Source: Rhyzopertha dominica | Taxonomy: Eukaryota; Arthropoda; Insecta; Coleoptera; Bostrichidae | Assembly (NCBI GenBank): GCA_025024175.1 | Contig: QCXZ01000064.1 | Span: 50,117,325 to 50,181,324 of the forward strand | DNA: 64,000 nt | Direction of reading: 5' to 3' | Shown: positions 34,201 through 49,200 of the stretch, in pieces | Layout of the letters: each line of letters begins with the position of its first letter | Numbering within the stretch: the stretch's first letter is position 1 | Translations under genes and position numbers: made by a program | The notes under the pieces: generated by a model | What the model saw: only the letters and a program-made list of their open reading frames with translations | Database searches by the model: none | What the model was told of the DNA's origin: nothing

Positions 34201-37200
34201 AAATAGCAGATTCTCTTTCACTAAGTTAACACACCGTCNCACACCTCGAACTATCAATTACAGTTTGAACTACTTGACCATCTACCTTACTCACCAGATC
34301 TAGCCCCAAGCGACTTCTTTTTGTTCTCTCAAATGAGGAGACAATCACCTTCGTGAACAATTATTTTGCAGAGAAAAACACCAAGTACTATTTGGAGGGG
34401 TTAGAGAGATGGGAGCATTGCTGGGAGAAGTGTGTAGAGTTACAAGAAGTATATATAGAAAAATAAAAAAAGAATGAGAAAAAATGTCTTGTATCATTGT
34501 TAGGTCGGAAACTTTTCAGACCACCCTCGTACAAAATCTTAAATGACCAAGTGTTACAGTTTTAAATGAAATTCAAAATTTTAACTCACCCATTTTAAAC
34601 AATTTGTTCAATATTCAATCAAAGCTACACTTGTAGCTTTAAAGTCTAGATAGTCGTTTTTATTTTATTTTTTCTATCAAAATTGATTTCTCTTTCCCAG
34701 TAGTTTTGTATTTTTTCATAATAATTGCATAAGGCACTGACGATGGCCATTTAAGGTCGATTTCCACTAGAACAGCATAAAGTGGCGCGTCGCAGCATTT
34801 TTGTGCATGTACAGTAGCGTGCAAAAAAAATCGGACACTGAGTGAAATTTTTTTGAACGTCGGATTAACTCGTGAATGACGTTATCAATTGATACAGGGT
34901 TTTTTGCTGTTTGATTCTCATTTTCCTATTAAAACTTCCAATAAATATCATTGAGATTGTTTCACTGTATGAAAAGTTATGGTATCACTTTTCAATGCAT
35001 ATTAAAATCTAACCGTGCAAAAAAAAAACCGGACATTTCCACAAATTTAATAAAACACAAAATTTATTTAAAGAACCACAAAATTAACATTTATCTGACA
35101 GAACTATGGATCAATATTTAGTCGCATATCCCTTTACAGCAATCACAGCAGCACAGCGGAGTCGACAAACTGATAATTTTCTTGAGAGGAATTTTCTTCT
35201 ATTCTGCCTCCAGCGCTGCCATCAAGTCATTCGCTTTCTTAAATTTTCGGATGCGGACGCGCCTTTCTAGCTCTTCCCACAACTGCTCGATCTGATTGAG
35301 GTCCGGCGACTGTGCTGGGCACTGCACATTTTCTCGGTGGCTTGTGGAAGCATAACCTCTTCCAATATCAAACGATATTGGTTGGCGTTCATCTTGCCGT
35401 CCACACGTCTCAGCAGACCGACCAAGTCACAGCCGAAGCGGCCTGAAAAATACACTATAGCATAGTTCACATTTTCAGAAATTTCTAGAGAAGATTACAC
35501 CAAATCATTATGTTTCTACCACCGTGCTTGATAGTGGGGACTTGATAAGGGTGGTCGAAGCATTTTCCGTCCGGCCGGCGCACGATTCGAATGCCGCCCA
35601 AAGATACCAAATTAAATTTACTCTCATGCGACCACAAGAATTTGACCATCCGAACCGGTTCGAAAATCTTGTGGTCGGATGTGAGTAAATTTAATTTGGT
35701 ATCTTCAGGCGGCATTCGATTTGTGCGCCGGCCGGACGGAAAACGCTTCAAACACCGTTATAAAGTCTCCACTATCAAGCACGGTGGTGGAAACGTAATG
35801 ATTCGATGGTAATCCTTCCTAAAAATTTCTGAGAGTGTGAACTATGCTATAGTGTATCTTTCAGGCTGCTTCAGCCTTGGTCGGTCCGCTGTGACATGTG
35901 GATGGCAAGATGAACGCCAACCAATATCGGAAGATATTGGAAGAGTTTATGCTTCCACATGCCACCAAAAAAATGTGCAATGCCCAGCACAGTTGCCGGA
36001 CCTCAAACCGATCGAGCACTTGTGGGAAGAGCTTGAAAAGCGTGTCCGCGTCTGAAAATTTAAGAAAGCGGACGACTTGATGGCAGCGCTGGAGGCGGAA
36101 TAGAAGAAAATTCTCCTCAAGAAAATCATCAGTTTGGTTGACTCCGTGCCGTACCGTTGTGCTGCTGTGATTGCTGTAAAGAGTTTTGCGACTAAATATT
36201 AATCCATAGTTGTGTCAGATAAATGTTAATTTTGTGGTTCTTTAAATAAATTTTATGTTATCCTATAAATTTGTGAAAGTGTCCGTTTTTTTTTGCATGG
36301 TTAGATTTTGATATGCATTGAAACGTGATACCATAACTTTTCAAATACTGTAACAATCTCAACGATATTTATTGGAAATGTCAAAAAGAAAATGAGAATC
36401 AATCAGTAAAAAACCCCGTGTCAATTGGTAACTTCATTCACGAGTTATCGACATTCAAAAAAAGTTTCACTCAGTGTCTGGTTTTTTTGCACGCTACTGT
36501 ATGTCTACTAGAGCAGCACGAAGCAGCGTTTCCTTAAAAAACGCCAGCCTTCATATAAAATCTGCAAGTTGCTGCTTGAAAATGAAGCTCAGTGGTTTCC
36601 ACTTGTCCAGCGCAGCGCACCAACAGCAAAATTGCTGCGTGGGAATGCTTGCCAAGGCATTTAATTTTTGGCGCCTCGTGACGCGACGCGCAGCGCTGCT
36701 TAAGACGAAACGCTCTCATTTAATGACACAGAAATAATTAGAAGCGGCACTTTGCTGCTTCGTGTTGCGCTGCGACGCATACTGCTCCAGTGGAAGTCGA
36801 CCTTTAAAGCTGAAAACGCTCTGCCAATTGATACTTAATAAGGTGGAGAAGACATTAACTCTTGAATAATTTCTATTAAATCAAAACTCCACATTAATGG
36901 ATCAGTTCACTGTTTGGAATGTAAATACTGGACTCACCCATATTATCACTGTCGTTATCGAGGCATGTGCTATTTTGGCAAATGTTATTACTATGACTAT
37001 TTCCATTTTGGTATCCATTACTCGAACTGCTAACAGATTTACCATTACACGTTTCTGCATGTCCATTTTGCATTTCATCTGTGTCCATTTCCACGTCACT
37101 GTCCTCCACTGGTTTTATCACAGTTGTAGTACAGCTGTTGCCATTAATGGCTGTATTATTTTGATTTAATTCCTCTACGCTACTTTTTGTTTTATTGCTA

Positions 37201-40200
37201 TAGTTCTTTGTTGATTGTATGACCGACGTCTGTATAGGACTATTTGGTCGAGGTGAGGAGTTGAACGAGAACTTTTTGCTCGGCTGGTTGCTGCACCTAC
37301 ACACAACCATGTCGGAACGGTTCACCATCTCCACAAACTGACGGCACTTTAACATGAAGAGGAGATTTTGATTGCACTCCAACAAACCGGGGTACAATCT
37401 GCTTGTTTTTTCGATAGCCTCACCCATTCTACCGGCCAATACCAACCGAAGTATTTCTAGAAATCAATTTTTCAATGAGAAGTTTGGTAAAGATTGATTA
37501 CCGAAATGTATACCTTGTCGGTTTTTGATGGATGTGATATCTTCAGTAAAAGGCTGTTCTGTAATGTGAGCAAAGGCTTCGGCTGTGTTGCAGTACCCAT
37601 GATGCACTAAATATGTAGATATCATCCTAAATAAATCAAATCAAATCAAACATTTGCTTAAAATCAAAATAATCAAAATTTTTTAGCATTATGAAGTAAT
37701 GGCCTATTAAAGAAAAAACACAGCTTAAATTAAATGCTGTGTACTTTGCTATAGTACATGTATTCACCTCCATTTTTGGGCCTAACTCAAGCAATTTACT
37801 GTAGAAGAATCATGCCAGAATCCAAAATTTGTAGAAAATAAACTTTAAAACTAATACTACCTCTGAAACGCCCCTAATTTAAAATTATTTGCTACAAACT
37901 ATTTCTACCAATTCAATATAATTGTGCGGTTTCCAAAATACTCATTTAACCTGGTAAACAGTCAAACATTACAATCAACTATATGAGGGTGAATGCTTTA
38001 AGCGTCCATAATATAAGATAATATATTCTCGGAAAGATCGCTGTCTCTTGAAAACACAGACAAAATATTATAAGTCTGACGTTTCGATTACACCATTATG
38101 TTAATGGTTTTCAAACTAAAACTTTTTAAATTTTATATATTTTATTATTTTCATTATAAAACAATTTGTATGATCTTAAAAAGCATTTATCACATTGTCA
38201 AAACCATTTCAGTTTAATATATCGGAATTAAATGTATAGCCGTATTTATATCTAACTTTCTTGGTTCTTTGACAATGCTTGAGATAAACATTTCTTTATA
38301 TTAAAAAGAGGTGCTTGTTAGATTTGTTGAATTGGAGATGACAATTAAGGCAAATCCATTTTATGAAACCTGAATAGCATTATTAAAATTAAAACATTGC
38401 CTTCTTCAAGTGTTTATCACAGATCACAAATCTTTGTAACAGTTTATTGAGATTGAGAACAATTTGCAAAAGTTATAAAACTTCTCCCGACTTTTTATAA
38501 ACAAAGCACATTTGCTCAAATTTTATTCTTAAATTATGCACTATTTAAGAATTGGTGCATAATTAGTTTTTATAATATCCAAAATTAGTACACTCATTGC
38601 CAGAACCCATGCAAGGTTGTAATTGTCATTGTTTTAATGTTACAGAGATGCAAAATAATTAAAATATAAAATACTAAACAATCCTAAAATTTACTGAGAA
38701 TAATAAATTTCTGTTATTCTGTATTGATGTAGTCTGCAAAGATAATTCGATCGTAAAGGATTTTGTTTATTGTGACCTGAAAATTTTAACATGAAACTGT
38801 CTATCAGCGCCTATTTCAAAACAGAATGTTACTGATAATTTGGTTTTTGTTTGGAAACAGTTAATGTTGGATAACACAGTTAACACTATTAGCATTATCA
38901 ATAAGTGGAAAGGCATGTGAAAAGTATAAGGTGAAATAAAACTATAAATTTAGATGACTACTGAATGAAAAACGTGTATGTAGTAAATTTAAACATAACA
39001 ATACTCCTGCATTGCAAAACAACAAATGAAAAAATGAAAAACCATTAAAATGGGGACATGAAAAACACCTAACAGAATGACTGGCAAACCCACAAAAAAA
39101 TATGTAACAGTTATAATAATTAATACTCGTATTTAGTCTAATTGGGGTTTCTGAAAAATATGTTTACAAAAAAATGCTGACATAAGGTGTTATTTCTTAT
39201 TACAGCATGATTATAAAACTTGACATGTTTTTGTTGGACAATCCAGTGTTTCCTTATATAAAGTATAAAAATTAAACAATCTGTAAACAAAATTTTTAAA
39301 AGGCTCATTATTCTACAAATAATTATAGAAATAGACCTTAGAAGGCATGAACCTACAGAAAAGTAGATGCATTTTAAAACCAACATATATATTATAAATG
39401 ATGGGTTAAAATATATTAACATCTGTTTCAAATTTGATAATGTGCCACATTTCATAAAGATCCAGAAAAAAGGCAACCTTGTAACATCAACCACCATAAT
39501 AATAACCAACAACTTACTTATTCAATATGGCCTGCCATTCTCCTTGACTTTCAGGTACTGGGAAGTCATGTATCTGTAAGCGTGTCCTTAAGCGTAGTTC
39601 TCTCATCATATCTTCTATGTCATATTTGAATGGCTCTTGACCGAAGTTTGCATCCACAATTTCACCTGGTGTTTGCAGTCCCACGGTAGGGTACAAATTT
39701 GGCTAAAAACAATACCCTATGAATAATTTTAATTTTGCTTGTTTATAATAAATAGTGAACCAGAAGAAAACAAAATATAACACAGTAGTGGTTTATTCAA
39801 GTCATCTTTTGTAATTATCTATTGTTTAAGCAGTACCTTAAAATTAAATTCCCTTATGTCAATTCTTTTCATTCAAAAAGCTTTGTGCAAGGAATGCTTT
39901 ATTTCTAAACATTTGGTATAATTTAATTTTGAAATCCCTAAATTCAAAACAAACGGTACGCTGTCCATTTAATTAACATGACACTAATATTGTTACCCCA
40001 CCTTTTGGAATCGATGTATTTAAATAACAAAACATCAAAATAGAAGTTTGGAGAAATACAATGTGTACAATAAGAAGTGTTCATGTGATATAGTACTGCC
40101 AAAATGCTTCTGGATGAAACAAAATAAGGAAATTATGTGGGGAAAAAAACAGATGACAGCATAATCATTTTCATTACATCAGCTAAATATTGTTTTGTAT

Positions 40201-43200
40201 CTGTTATTATTTAGTCTGTTTTTAATACTTTGCTTTGGTTCATGAACTGTAAAAATAGGTTATCATAAAGTAAACATGTTATACCAAATATATTAAGTTA
40301 TTAATAGTATAATTATTTTTTATTATTTCATTATTTCGTCTAAACAAATATCGTATTTATCAATACTCATATTTGTTAGTCACAATAAATAAAACAAATC
40401 CTTATAACTAAATGCCGAGCTTTTGGAGCTATTTGGACTCCTTACATAAGACTCCTTTCAATGGATTATGTAAGGGGGCTTAAAAAGATCAGAGCAATTG
40501 GAAACTAAAAAAATTAATGATAACATTTAAGGAAATACATATAACAATTAAAAAGACAATTATGAAATGAAATGTAAATAAAATGAAAGTATTTCTTAGT
40601 GCACCCAAACATTTTTTTGTCATTGATTACTGTTTATTTTAATAATTTGTTTAAATTCACACGCTTCAAAAACAACTTTATATCTAGTTTTGTAAAATAA
40701 TTACTGCAGAAATAATACATTTGTCATCATATTACTTACTTACTATTAGATTTTTCAAAACAAGTCTAATATTTTACAATATTAACATACCCTAATGTTC
40801 AAAATTTAAATATACCTCCAAAAGAAGTACTTGGAGTACCATTATTATTAATATTAATCTGATTATTCAGGTCAAATAAATCTCTGAACATTGCCAAGGT
40901 AATTGGGTATTTCAGCGTTTTTTTTTTATTATACATTCCGAACAATCCAATTGAAATAAGATTGACGTGTTTTTCTATTTTTCTCAATATTGCGTATAAC
41001 TTGAGATATTAATTAATAATAAAAATTAAAGTATTCAGTTGTGACGTCACAAGTGAACAATCTGGTTGTACCGTGTTAAAAAGAGAGGGATAAACAATAA
41101 ACGGAGTAAGTAGCAACATCGCATACCACTATCCACTGACAGTACAGTGACAGCTGAGCTTGATCATCTGTAAACATGTTTTTTATGTGTTGTGTTTGTT
41201 TTCTTCTGTTTACCTTCGTTGTTATTACAATAATTAAGCATCATCAAACAGAAACACAACAAATCCAACACCACACAAGATAATAACGTTTACAAAACCA
41301 TGTATGTTTACAAACAGTTTGTCTGACGCCCAACATCCGACCGTGATTAGACAGCCACAAAAGTATGCAAAGTAACGCTGTTGCCAAGTTGAGTATTTCT
41401 GTTTTCAGTTATGTCGTCACATCCTTTGGAAGGCGTTTTAAAATAGTTCAATTCTGACTTGAATATTCATGTACTTAAATACATTTTTTGTACTAACCAA
41501 TGTAGGAAATTATTTGCATATGTTACAATTAGTAACGAAACTATATTGGATTCCGGAATTTTTACTTCACTGAAATACCCAATTGTATGAAAAAATATTT
41601 AAATTGGCTAACTTGTAAACAGTACCAGTGGAAGTTTCAAGGTTAGAAAAATTAATGAAATTAATGAATCAATGAGTATTTCTTATAAAGATGCAGATAT
41701 ATGCAAAAGAATCACGAGAGTCATCACAATAGTTTTCTGTTCTGTTCAAATTTTTCACTTCAGAACAAACTACTAAGATATTAAACATCAAAAACTGATA
41801 ACTTTAATTAATTAATTTTTAAATAAACTGATTTGAAACAGCAGAAAAAATTCTTTTTTGAAAACGTTTATCAAAAAAAGTTCAAATTGTGTTAAAATAG
41901 CTTTTCTTTAAATTTTACCCTGAAAAGATATGTTTAATGTAATGTTTAATTTATTACAAGGAAATTGCAGTCTTTGTCCCCTCCTCATTAAAAGTCTAGT
42001 GATCAAATTTCTGGGCTCACCACTGGATACATTCATAACTAAAGCTGTCATTCACTTCCACTAGTTTCCTTTGTTTTATTGCAAAAGATCCATTGCATCA
42101 CAGACAACTAAATATTTAACTGGATAAGCTCTTAATATCTCGTGTAGCAAACGTAAACTACTTACAGGTAGATCTGTAAAGGCTGTGCCAAGGTAGTGCC
42201 CATTCTTTGTATAGAAGCAAGTGTTGTCTATAAGATTCACTCCACATCCAATAACGTCACCCGTTGTGAATGTTGGACCATACGGTTGGCCAGTGCCCGA
42301 TGAACAGAATGAGTGACCATCGTCACCATGATATCCATAGGAGTGCTTGTCCCACCCTAAAAATATATCTAAATGTCATCCATCATGTGTAATTCAATAA
42401 TCATTAAACAGTAGTGATAATAATAAGTCTACTATAATTTCATTCATGTCAATAATGCAAGTGAACGTAAATATTATTGCAGTAAAATGAGATATATGCA
42501 CATCTAAGCACATCAATAAAATAATTAGTGCTTAAAAATAGATAATAGTAGATAAGAAAAAGACTCATGGGGATATATTGCATTCATAAAACCATATAAA
42601 TGTACTAGTGTTCAATTACTGTGTGCATAAATATACATAGGTATTCAAGACAATGAGTTTGTCTATAGAACATTAATATAGCCTTAGCGGCTGAAGAATA
42701 TTTAACTAACTTTTAGAAAATATAAGTAAAGAATGTCTGAATACCTGGCAATCTGTTCATATTGACTCCGTGGGCGGACAATCCAATGCCCATATACCCA
42801 TCTCGTCCTTTGCTTACGATTTTCACCTCAAAGTAGTAAAGTCCACAAGCTGCAGGTATCGGGTGTGTAGCTTGCACACTAGCTGCATCCCTGTGGGTCT
42901 TACCATGACCTTCAAATAAAAACAAAGTCAATTATTGATTTCACCAAAAGTTTATATACAGTCACATCTCATTTACCAACTTATAAGTTTTTATTTGGTA
43001 ACAAGAGCTGTATCTGACAACAAATTATCTTATAGGATAAGAAACAGCCAGCGAGTACGTGAAATAATAGTATACTGGGTACTACCATAGTACCCTTAAA
43101 TTTGGTACATTTACAATGTCATTAAGGAGTGTTATTGTAACACCAATTCTCAAGGAAAACAGATAACTCAAATGTAGAATTACAGGCCTATATCAACTAG

Positions 43201-46200
43201 TAGTTTTATAAAAGTAGTTAAAACTGTCGTCCAAACTAGACTGACTAGTTACCTAACTGACAATAAGCTATTACCTACCATATTACTAACATGTAAAAAT
43301 GTAAATAATCAGATTGAATCTGTGAAATTATATATCTGTGAAATAACACCCTCAACGGTGAAGCTTCAGTGATATGTGGGGTACCCCATAAACAGTATCT
43401 TCAACCAAACAACCTTTATTGTACAGAAACTGTACAATTTGCACTATTCTGATTTCCAAACATGCTTCACTGGCAAATAATATAATCGGAATGAAAAACA
43501 TTTCATTCAATTACCAATTTTATTTAACCCATAAACTGCTAACCATTATACAAAGACAAAATGTGCATTATTTCTGTGCCGTATCCACACCATACCCAAA
43601 AACTCAGAATACCATGGTGTTACTGAAATCTTTTGAACTAATTAAGTTAGTAATATGCAATTCTAAAAGTTGTAATTTAATCTGCAATCATATAACATTA
43701 ACCTCAACACATTTCCAGTCAGACAGTGAAGGTGAAAATACTTTTATGTAACATATAATTCTTCCAGCAACTTTTAAAATTAATACTACGTATTTTGTTG
43801 CATTGGGAAATTTAGTTGATTTTACTGCAAGGTACTAATTGGACTGAAAGAACGTTAATATTGCTTAAATTTAAATTGCATATATTAACTGTACTGGACT
43901 GGTAACACAGACAAGCAATTACTAATGAATAAATTAACCTGTGGCCAAATCATACTTTGACTATTGTACCCAGATAATACAACTACTGTTCAAAGTTTGT
44001 ATAATCATAATTACTCAAAGAGAAAGAACTGTGAAAATACATATAAACAGAATGCTTTGATGCAGTGTAATTAAAAAAAAATAATTTCAATGAAGCATAG
44101 TATTAATGTAACATTTTTTAATATTGTAAAATTGGATAAACATTACAATTAAAAAAAACCAAATAGCTAGCATGTTTAAATACAGCTTTAAAAAGAGATA
44201 GTTTCAGAAAAATATTAAAAATTTAACTAAACTACTTTTACATAAATAGGATCAGTAGTTATAGAACCATCAAAATTCTCTTAGTTGAGAAGTTGAGATT
44301 ACGGAAGCAGAAAATAAAAGAACGTTTTTATTGTATGTAATAAGATACTGCTCAGCAGTTTTTGAATAATGAGGCTGTAAGATATATCATAGGTAATAAT
44401 AAAAAGAAAATATTAACAAAAATTATCTTTGGTTGAGTGTTTAGTGTTACCAGTATTTACAGTTACGAGACTACTCAGAGTGGTTTACCTGTAGGTAACT
44501 GCTGCCTGTTCTTATTAAACAAAAAAGAAAAGAAACAAAAGTAGACATTTAAATAAATAGGCATATTGAACATATATGCAATACACTAGATTACGAAGAA
44601 CATCTTTTACAAAGAATAATTTGTTTATTTGCTTATTAAGTAGCAATATGTAAATGGTATAAGATTATCCACAAATTTCTTTAAATCTGTGCCCTATGGG
44701 TGAAGTCCCACCCAAGGCAAGCGTGTTGTGTTTGCCAATTCATGTGTAAGATAACGCTTTAAAAGTAAATAAATAAGGGTCATGAACTGGCTAATTGCCA
44801 ACAGACAAGAGCGATAAAAAGCAAATTGTATTTTTGCTTTGATTAAGTTTTATCAAATTGCCAAATGTCTCACAACTGAATTCGCTATTAAAAGGGTGCA
44901 TTCACACTGGCTAACTTTCAGTGAATTGTGCACTAAAAATTCTCTAAGATTAGCACTAGGGTATTTTCTGGGTCTTGGCTGATCTAGAGATTCATAATTT
45001 GTATATATCTAGAAGAGTAGAAGGTCTCAGTCATCGCAGTTCCAGATATATTTTTTTACAGTAATTGTTTGTAGTTCGTTCTTCAAAAATAATTTTTTCA
45101 CACAACAGATTTAAATTTAAATTCGAATCTTATTTGGATATTTTTTTATGTTGAAAGTTAAATGCAACGAAAAAGAATATATCTGTTACATTTATGAAAA
45201 AAAATATATTCTCCTTAAATTTATGTTTGAACATCAGTGACATAACATCAGTTATGGGACTCAGACCAGTTGAAAATTACTGAATCTAAATGAATGGATA
45301 AGAATCGTGGTACCCCGATTACTTGTCCTGAACCACGCACTATTTCAAATATGAATACATTCATGAACTAGATTACCCACCTTTAATGATGACCAAGTCG
45401 GTATCCAGAGTTGGAAAAAATCACAATTTTTTTAAATAAAAGTTTATTTTTGTTTAATAAAATTAAATTTTAAAAAATGGTATTTTTGCAATGTACTACA
45501 TTAATCTTTTTTTGGTATTTTAATGATTACTTTCAATATATGTTTGCATGTCTAGGGTTGATAATCTCGATTTAGTCGAAATCTGGACATTTGTGCGGTT
45601 TTTTGTAATTGTATGATAAATATCTGGAATATTTATTATTATAATATAATATAATTTCAGCTATTTGTATTAAATCTTACAAGCTCCAGTACTTGATAAC
45701 AAAAATGCTTTCCTCTTTAACTGAGTAGGAGTATGGAACAAACTCGAAAAAATATTAGAAAAAGCACTAGAATTAATAAAAAAAAGAAAGATCAAGCATA
45801 TGAAACAAAGCAAAATAGATGTATGGAAATTCTATACTATTACCATTCATTATGAAACTGCAACAGAGAAAAACAATTTTCAAAAGAAAAACATCTTCCT
45901 ATACTTCACCAATTTGAAAGTTTTTCCACATTTGGACTGATTAGATCCAATTTACGGAATAAATTAGTAATACAGATAGCAGGAAAGCTGGCGTTCCTAT
46001 ACAAGTGAAAATCAGTGTTAATTCTTCTACAGCTTAATGAAAAATGTTTATATTTTGCAAAAATGTTTTTGCTCCATTTTTTGTAATAAAAAGGATTTTT
46101 TAGTTGCAACTATCTTTTGACAGAAATCAACCATTAAAATAAAAATAAAATAAATTACATTACATAAGATTGATTATACCTAAATGAACATATCCATTAA

Positions 46201-49200
46201 TTCAAAATTTTGGGCTAACCCGTCTACTTTCTTGATAGAAGTTTTAGCGAAAGTATAACGACCGATGCAACTTTATTAATCATTGTTGATCCAAGGGCCG
46301 TTGACCGTGGAGTTATCGACAAACAGCAGTCCCGCTGATGACCGAACTGCCAAAGGTCAGGATTCTCCGCTGGACCAGACAGCGATGACGGTTTTACAGT
46401 AGGCAGTGCATCACACCAGACGAACCACCACCTGGTTCGGGGGTTCACCGAGGTCTTTTACCCTTACGTCGCAAATGACTAGACTGTGAAATCGGCCGAA
46501 TGCTCTCGCCTTTTTAATCGGAACTACGCGACTGAATGACCTGAACAGATTTACGACCAGTAAACAAGAAAATAATTTCCCAAGGTCAATGTTTTGATGA
46601 CATTACAACATTATCTTGCTCGAAACGACAGTTGTTGCAAATTTATCGCCCGCTTGCGTGAACAGCAGTTTCTTGTACTTTTTTAGCACTATACGTCTCA
46701 AAGAAAGTTGTATTTATGTATATGTAGGTAACCACGTACTACTATTTGTTGGAAAGTTACGTTGTGTAATAGCTTAATTAATGATGCCTGGGGTTTTGTT
46801 TAACATTTATGCAGTGTTTAATTGTGGGTTTAAAGGATGATGAATCTTACGTCCTACAAGAAAAAACACTTAAAAAAAACCTTTAACTTCTGTTTCCAAA
46901 CTTACACTGAAAAGGATATCGCAGATCACGATTAAATGAGTATTAATAGCAAAAAAACTGATATTTTGTAAAAAAAAGTATTAAGTATAAACTGCTGGGA
47001 CGGAAGGGTCCTTTAGAAACTCCATTTATTTAAAGTTTCTTTTAATGTCAGTTTAGCTATCAATAATTTCGGCTTCTTGTTTAATGGATTTTGTAGTAGG
47101 AAAAAATAACGAAGAAGATTGCAGTAGTACCGCACATGCCTTATTATATCATATACAGTGTATCTGACATTCGGTAAAAAAAGGTTAAATTAAGACCAAG
47201 TGTTTTTTTTAACTTTGAAAATAAATATGCGCCAGCACATGCAATTTCAAGAAAAAAACAATTTTTTCATAAACAAGGTATCAAGAAATGGAAAACCACC
47301 TTGAAGGCACTTTTTTATTCCATATCTATAGTCAAAACTTTGTATTTGATTTATTTAAATGTGTGCAGTGGTGGGGTATGTAGATACATTTTCTACCATA
47401 ATAAACTGTTAAAACTAACACTAAAAAGATTCTGAACAGCCATATTAGGTAAGGGTCAAAATACCGTTGAATAGTCCAATCGGAGTTATCATTGTTTTCA
47501 TAGTATACTTTTATCACCTCTCAACATTCTTCATCAGTAAACAAACATCTTGTTGATATGTTGCAGACATCACGGTGTTGTTTTAAATTATCAAGCAAAG
47601 CTGCTTATCTGTCATAGCTAATGAAACACTTTTTCAGACCAGCTTATTTGATCAACGGTGAGTATGTTCAAGTAGTTGTTGCTTGTTTTGAAATAAAAAA
47701 TAAAATCTTTGTTTTAAGTACGTCAGTGTACAGGGTGTCCCATTTTCATTGCAATTGTAGGGTATCTTGGTAATTATTAATGCTATGCGGTTTCCACATT
47801 ACTGTATTACTTTTTTTGTTGTGAGTTGAGCTGTACCATCGTCATTTTTGTATCGTCTTTTGTTTTAAAGCTATAGCCAACATTTCTTCAGCTTTCAATA
47901 TCTCGCTTGGGTATGTACATACAAAAAAAACGTGGAAAGACATTTTTTATAGATATTTTTTATTTTAAATCCAGTGGCGTACTCAGAAATTTCTTAGGGG
48001 GTCACATTTTCGAGATATAACACAAGCTTGCATTTTTTAAATAGAAGCTATAGTTGGCATTGCTATGGTTGAAAAGACTATTTTTTTTAATTAAAAATTG
48101 TATACATTTTTAGGTTTATATTTACTAATTTTGGAATAATTCAAATTTTTTTAGTAATTTAATCAGAATTCCCATTTACATCTAGGAGGCTATGGACAAC
48201 ACAATATAAAACACACAATATAACTTATATTATTAAGTAAAAATGTTAATCTATTAAAAATAATATATGCATATTTCAATACATACATAAAACATAAAAG
48301 CGCTCACGCAATTTTTTCATAGGTAATCTAGGAGGCCATATAAATAATGAAAATGATTGTTTATTTGAAGATAAATACCTATGCATTGTAAAACGTAAAA
48401 TCTTATTAAATGATTACAAAAATTGGAATAATACCAAAATAAGTAAAAATAAACCTAATAACACATTTTGTTAATAGGAAAAAATAGGTCATTTTAACCA
48501 TATCAAAGTCAACTATGGTTTCCATTAAAAAATGCAAGTTTGTGTTATATCTCTAAAATGTGACCCCCTAAAAATTTTGAGTACACCACTGGATTCTAAA
48601 CAAAAATATCTATAAAAAATGTGAATACAGCAGAGATATTAAGGACCGAAGAAATATTACTTTTTTCAAAAGTTTGCTCTAGCTTTAAAACAAAAGTCTA
48701 TACAAAGACGACGATGGTACAGCTCAACTCACAACAAAAAAAATACAACGAAAATGGGACACTCTGCACAAGTATATGTTTTCCTGGGAGTAGAATTTAT
48801 ATACACGTATAGTCGACTATGTATCTACATTTCAGGCCTACATTACTTTGCAATGCGCAGCTATCGAAAAACAGCCGTATTCTAAATTGTAGCAATTGTG
48901 TTCAATGACTACTAGATCATACCGCATGTTCTTATATTTAATTTGTGTAAAACAAACCAAATGTGCTATATCATTTTAAATGGAAGAATCGTTTATCTAA
49001 TAATCTAATTTTCTAATAGGTACAACATTTGTAAGAAAAAATCCAAAGTTGATGATAATAGTGGCCCAAACGTCGAAATAAAAAAAATAGAATTATCAAA
49101 TTTTTAACTACATACTTTGCTATAATATTATTAAATCAGAAACAATTTAATAATGAAGCGCCATGCTTTATTATAGTGTCAGACTTATGAATATAGAATG

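Larger units (their letters stand above)
33516..36880 (+). pseudogene. Penelope-like element 3' part, plus copy of the inverted pair, with nested insertions
   Basis: Inverse of 32297-32960: CATTCACTTAGGTT (33551), ATGGTTAGAGCTAAGGAACA (about 33739), ACCAGTTTGGATAATG (33823), then after a mariner AAATGACCAAGTGTTACAGT (34543), GCACTGACGATGGCCATTTA (34734), and after a MITE CGCTCTGCCAATTGAT (36820). Collinear pieces prove that the mariner (33835-34531) and MITE (34755-36802) inserted into a pre-existing PLE copy. Confidence 0.75.

Noticed and set aside
34750..36807. piggyBac-type insertion at TTAA
   Set aside because: Reading the target as TTAA makes the two ends differ by a base, whereas TTTAA gives matching ends; no piggyBac transposase is present.
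43419..43751. 110-codon plus-strand frame in intron 1
   Set aside because: Antisense to the intron, low-complexity translation, no homology pattern recognised.
46224..46448. Minus-strand 74-codon frame in the GC-richer patch
   Set aside because: No recognisable domain or conserved motif; the patch is reported only as compositional.
47972..48591. Simple hAT insertion
   Set aside because: No 8 bp direct duplication; the flanks are inverse copies, so it was treated as part of a larger foldback.
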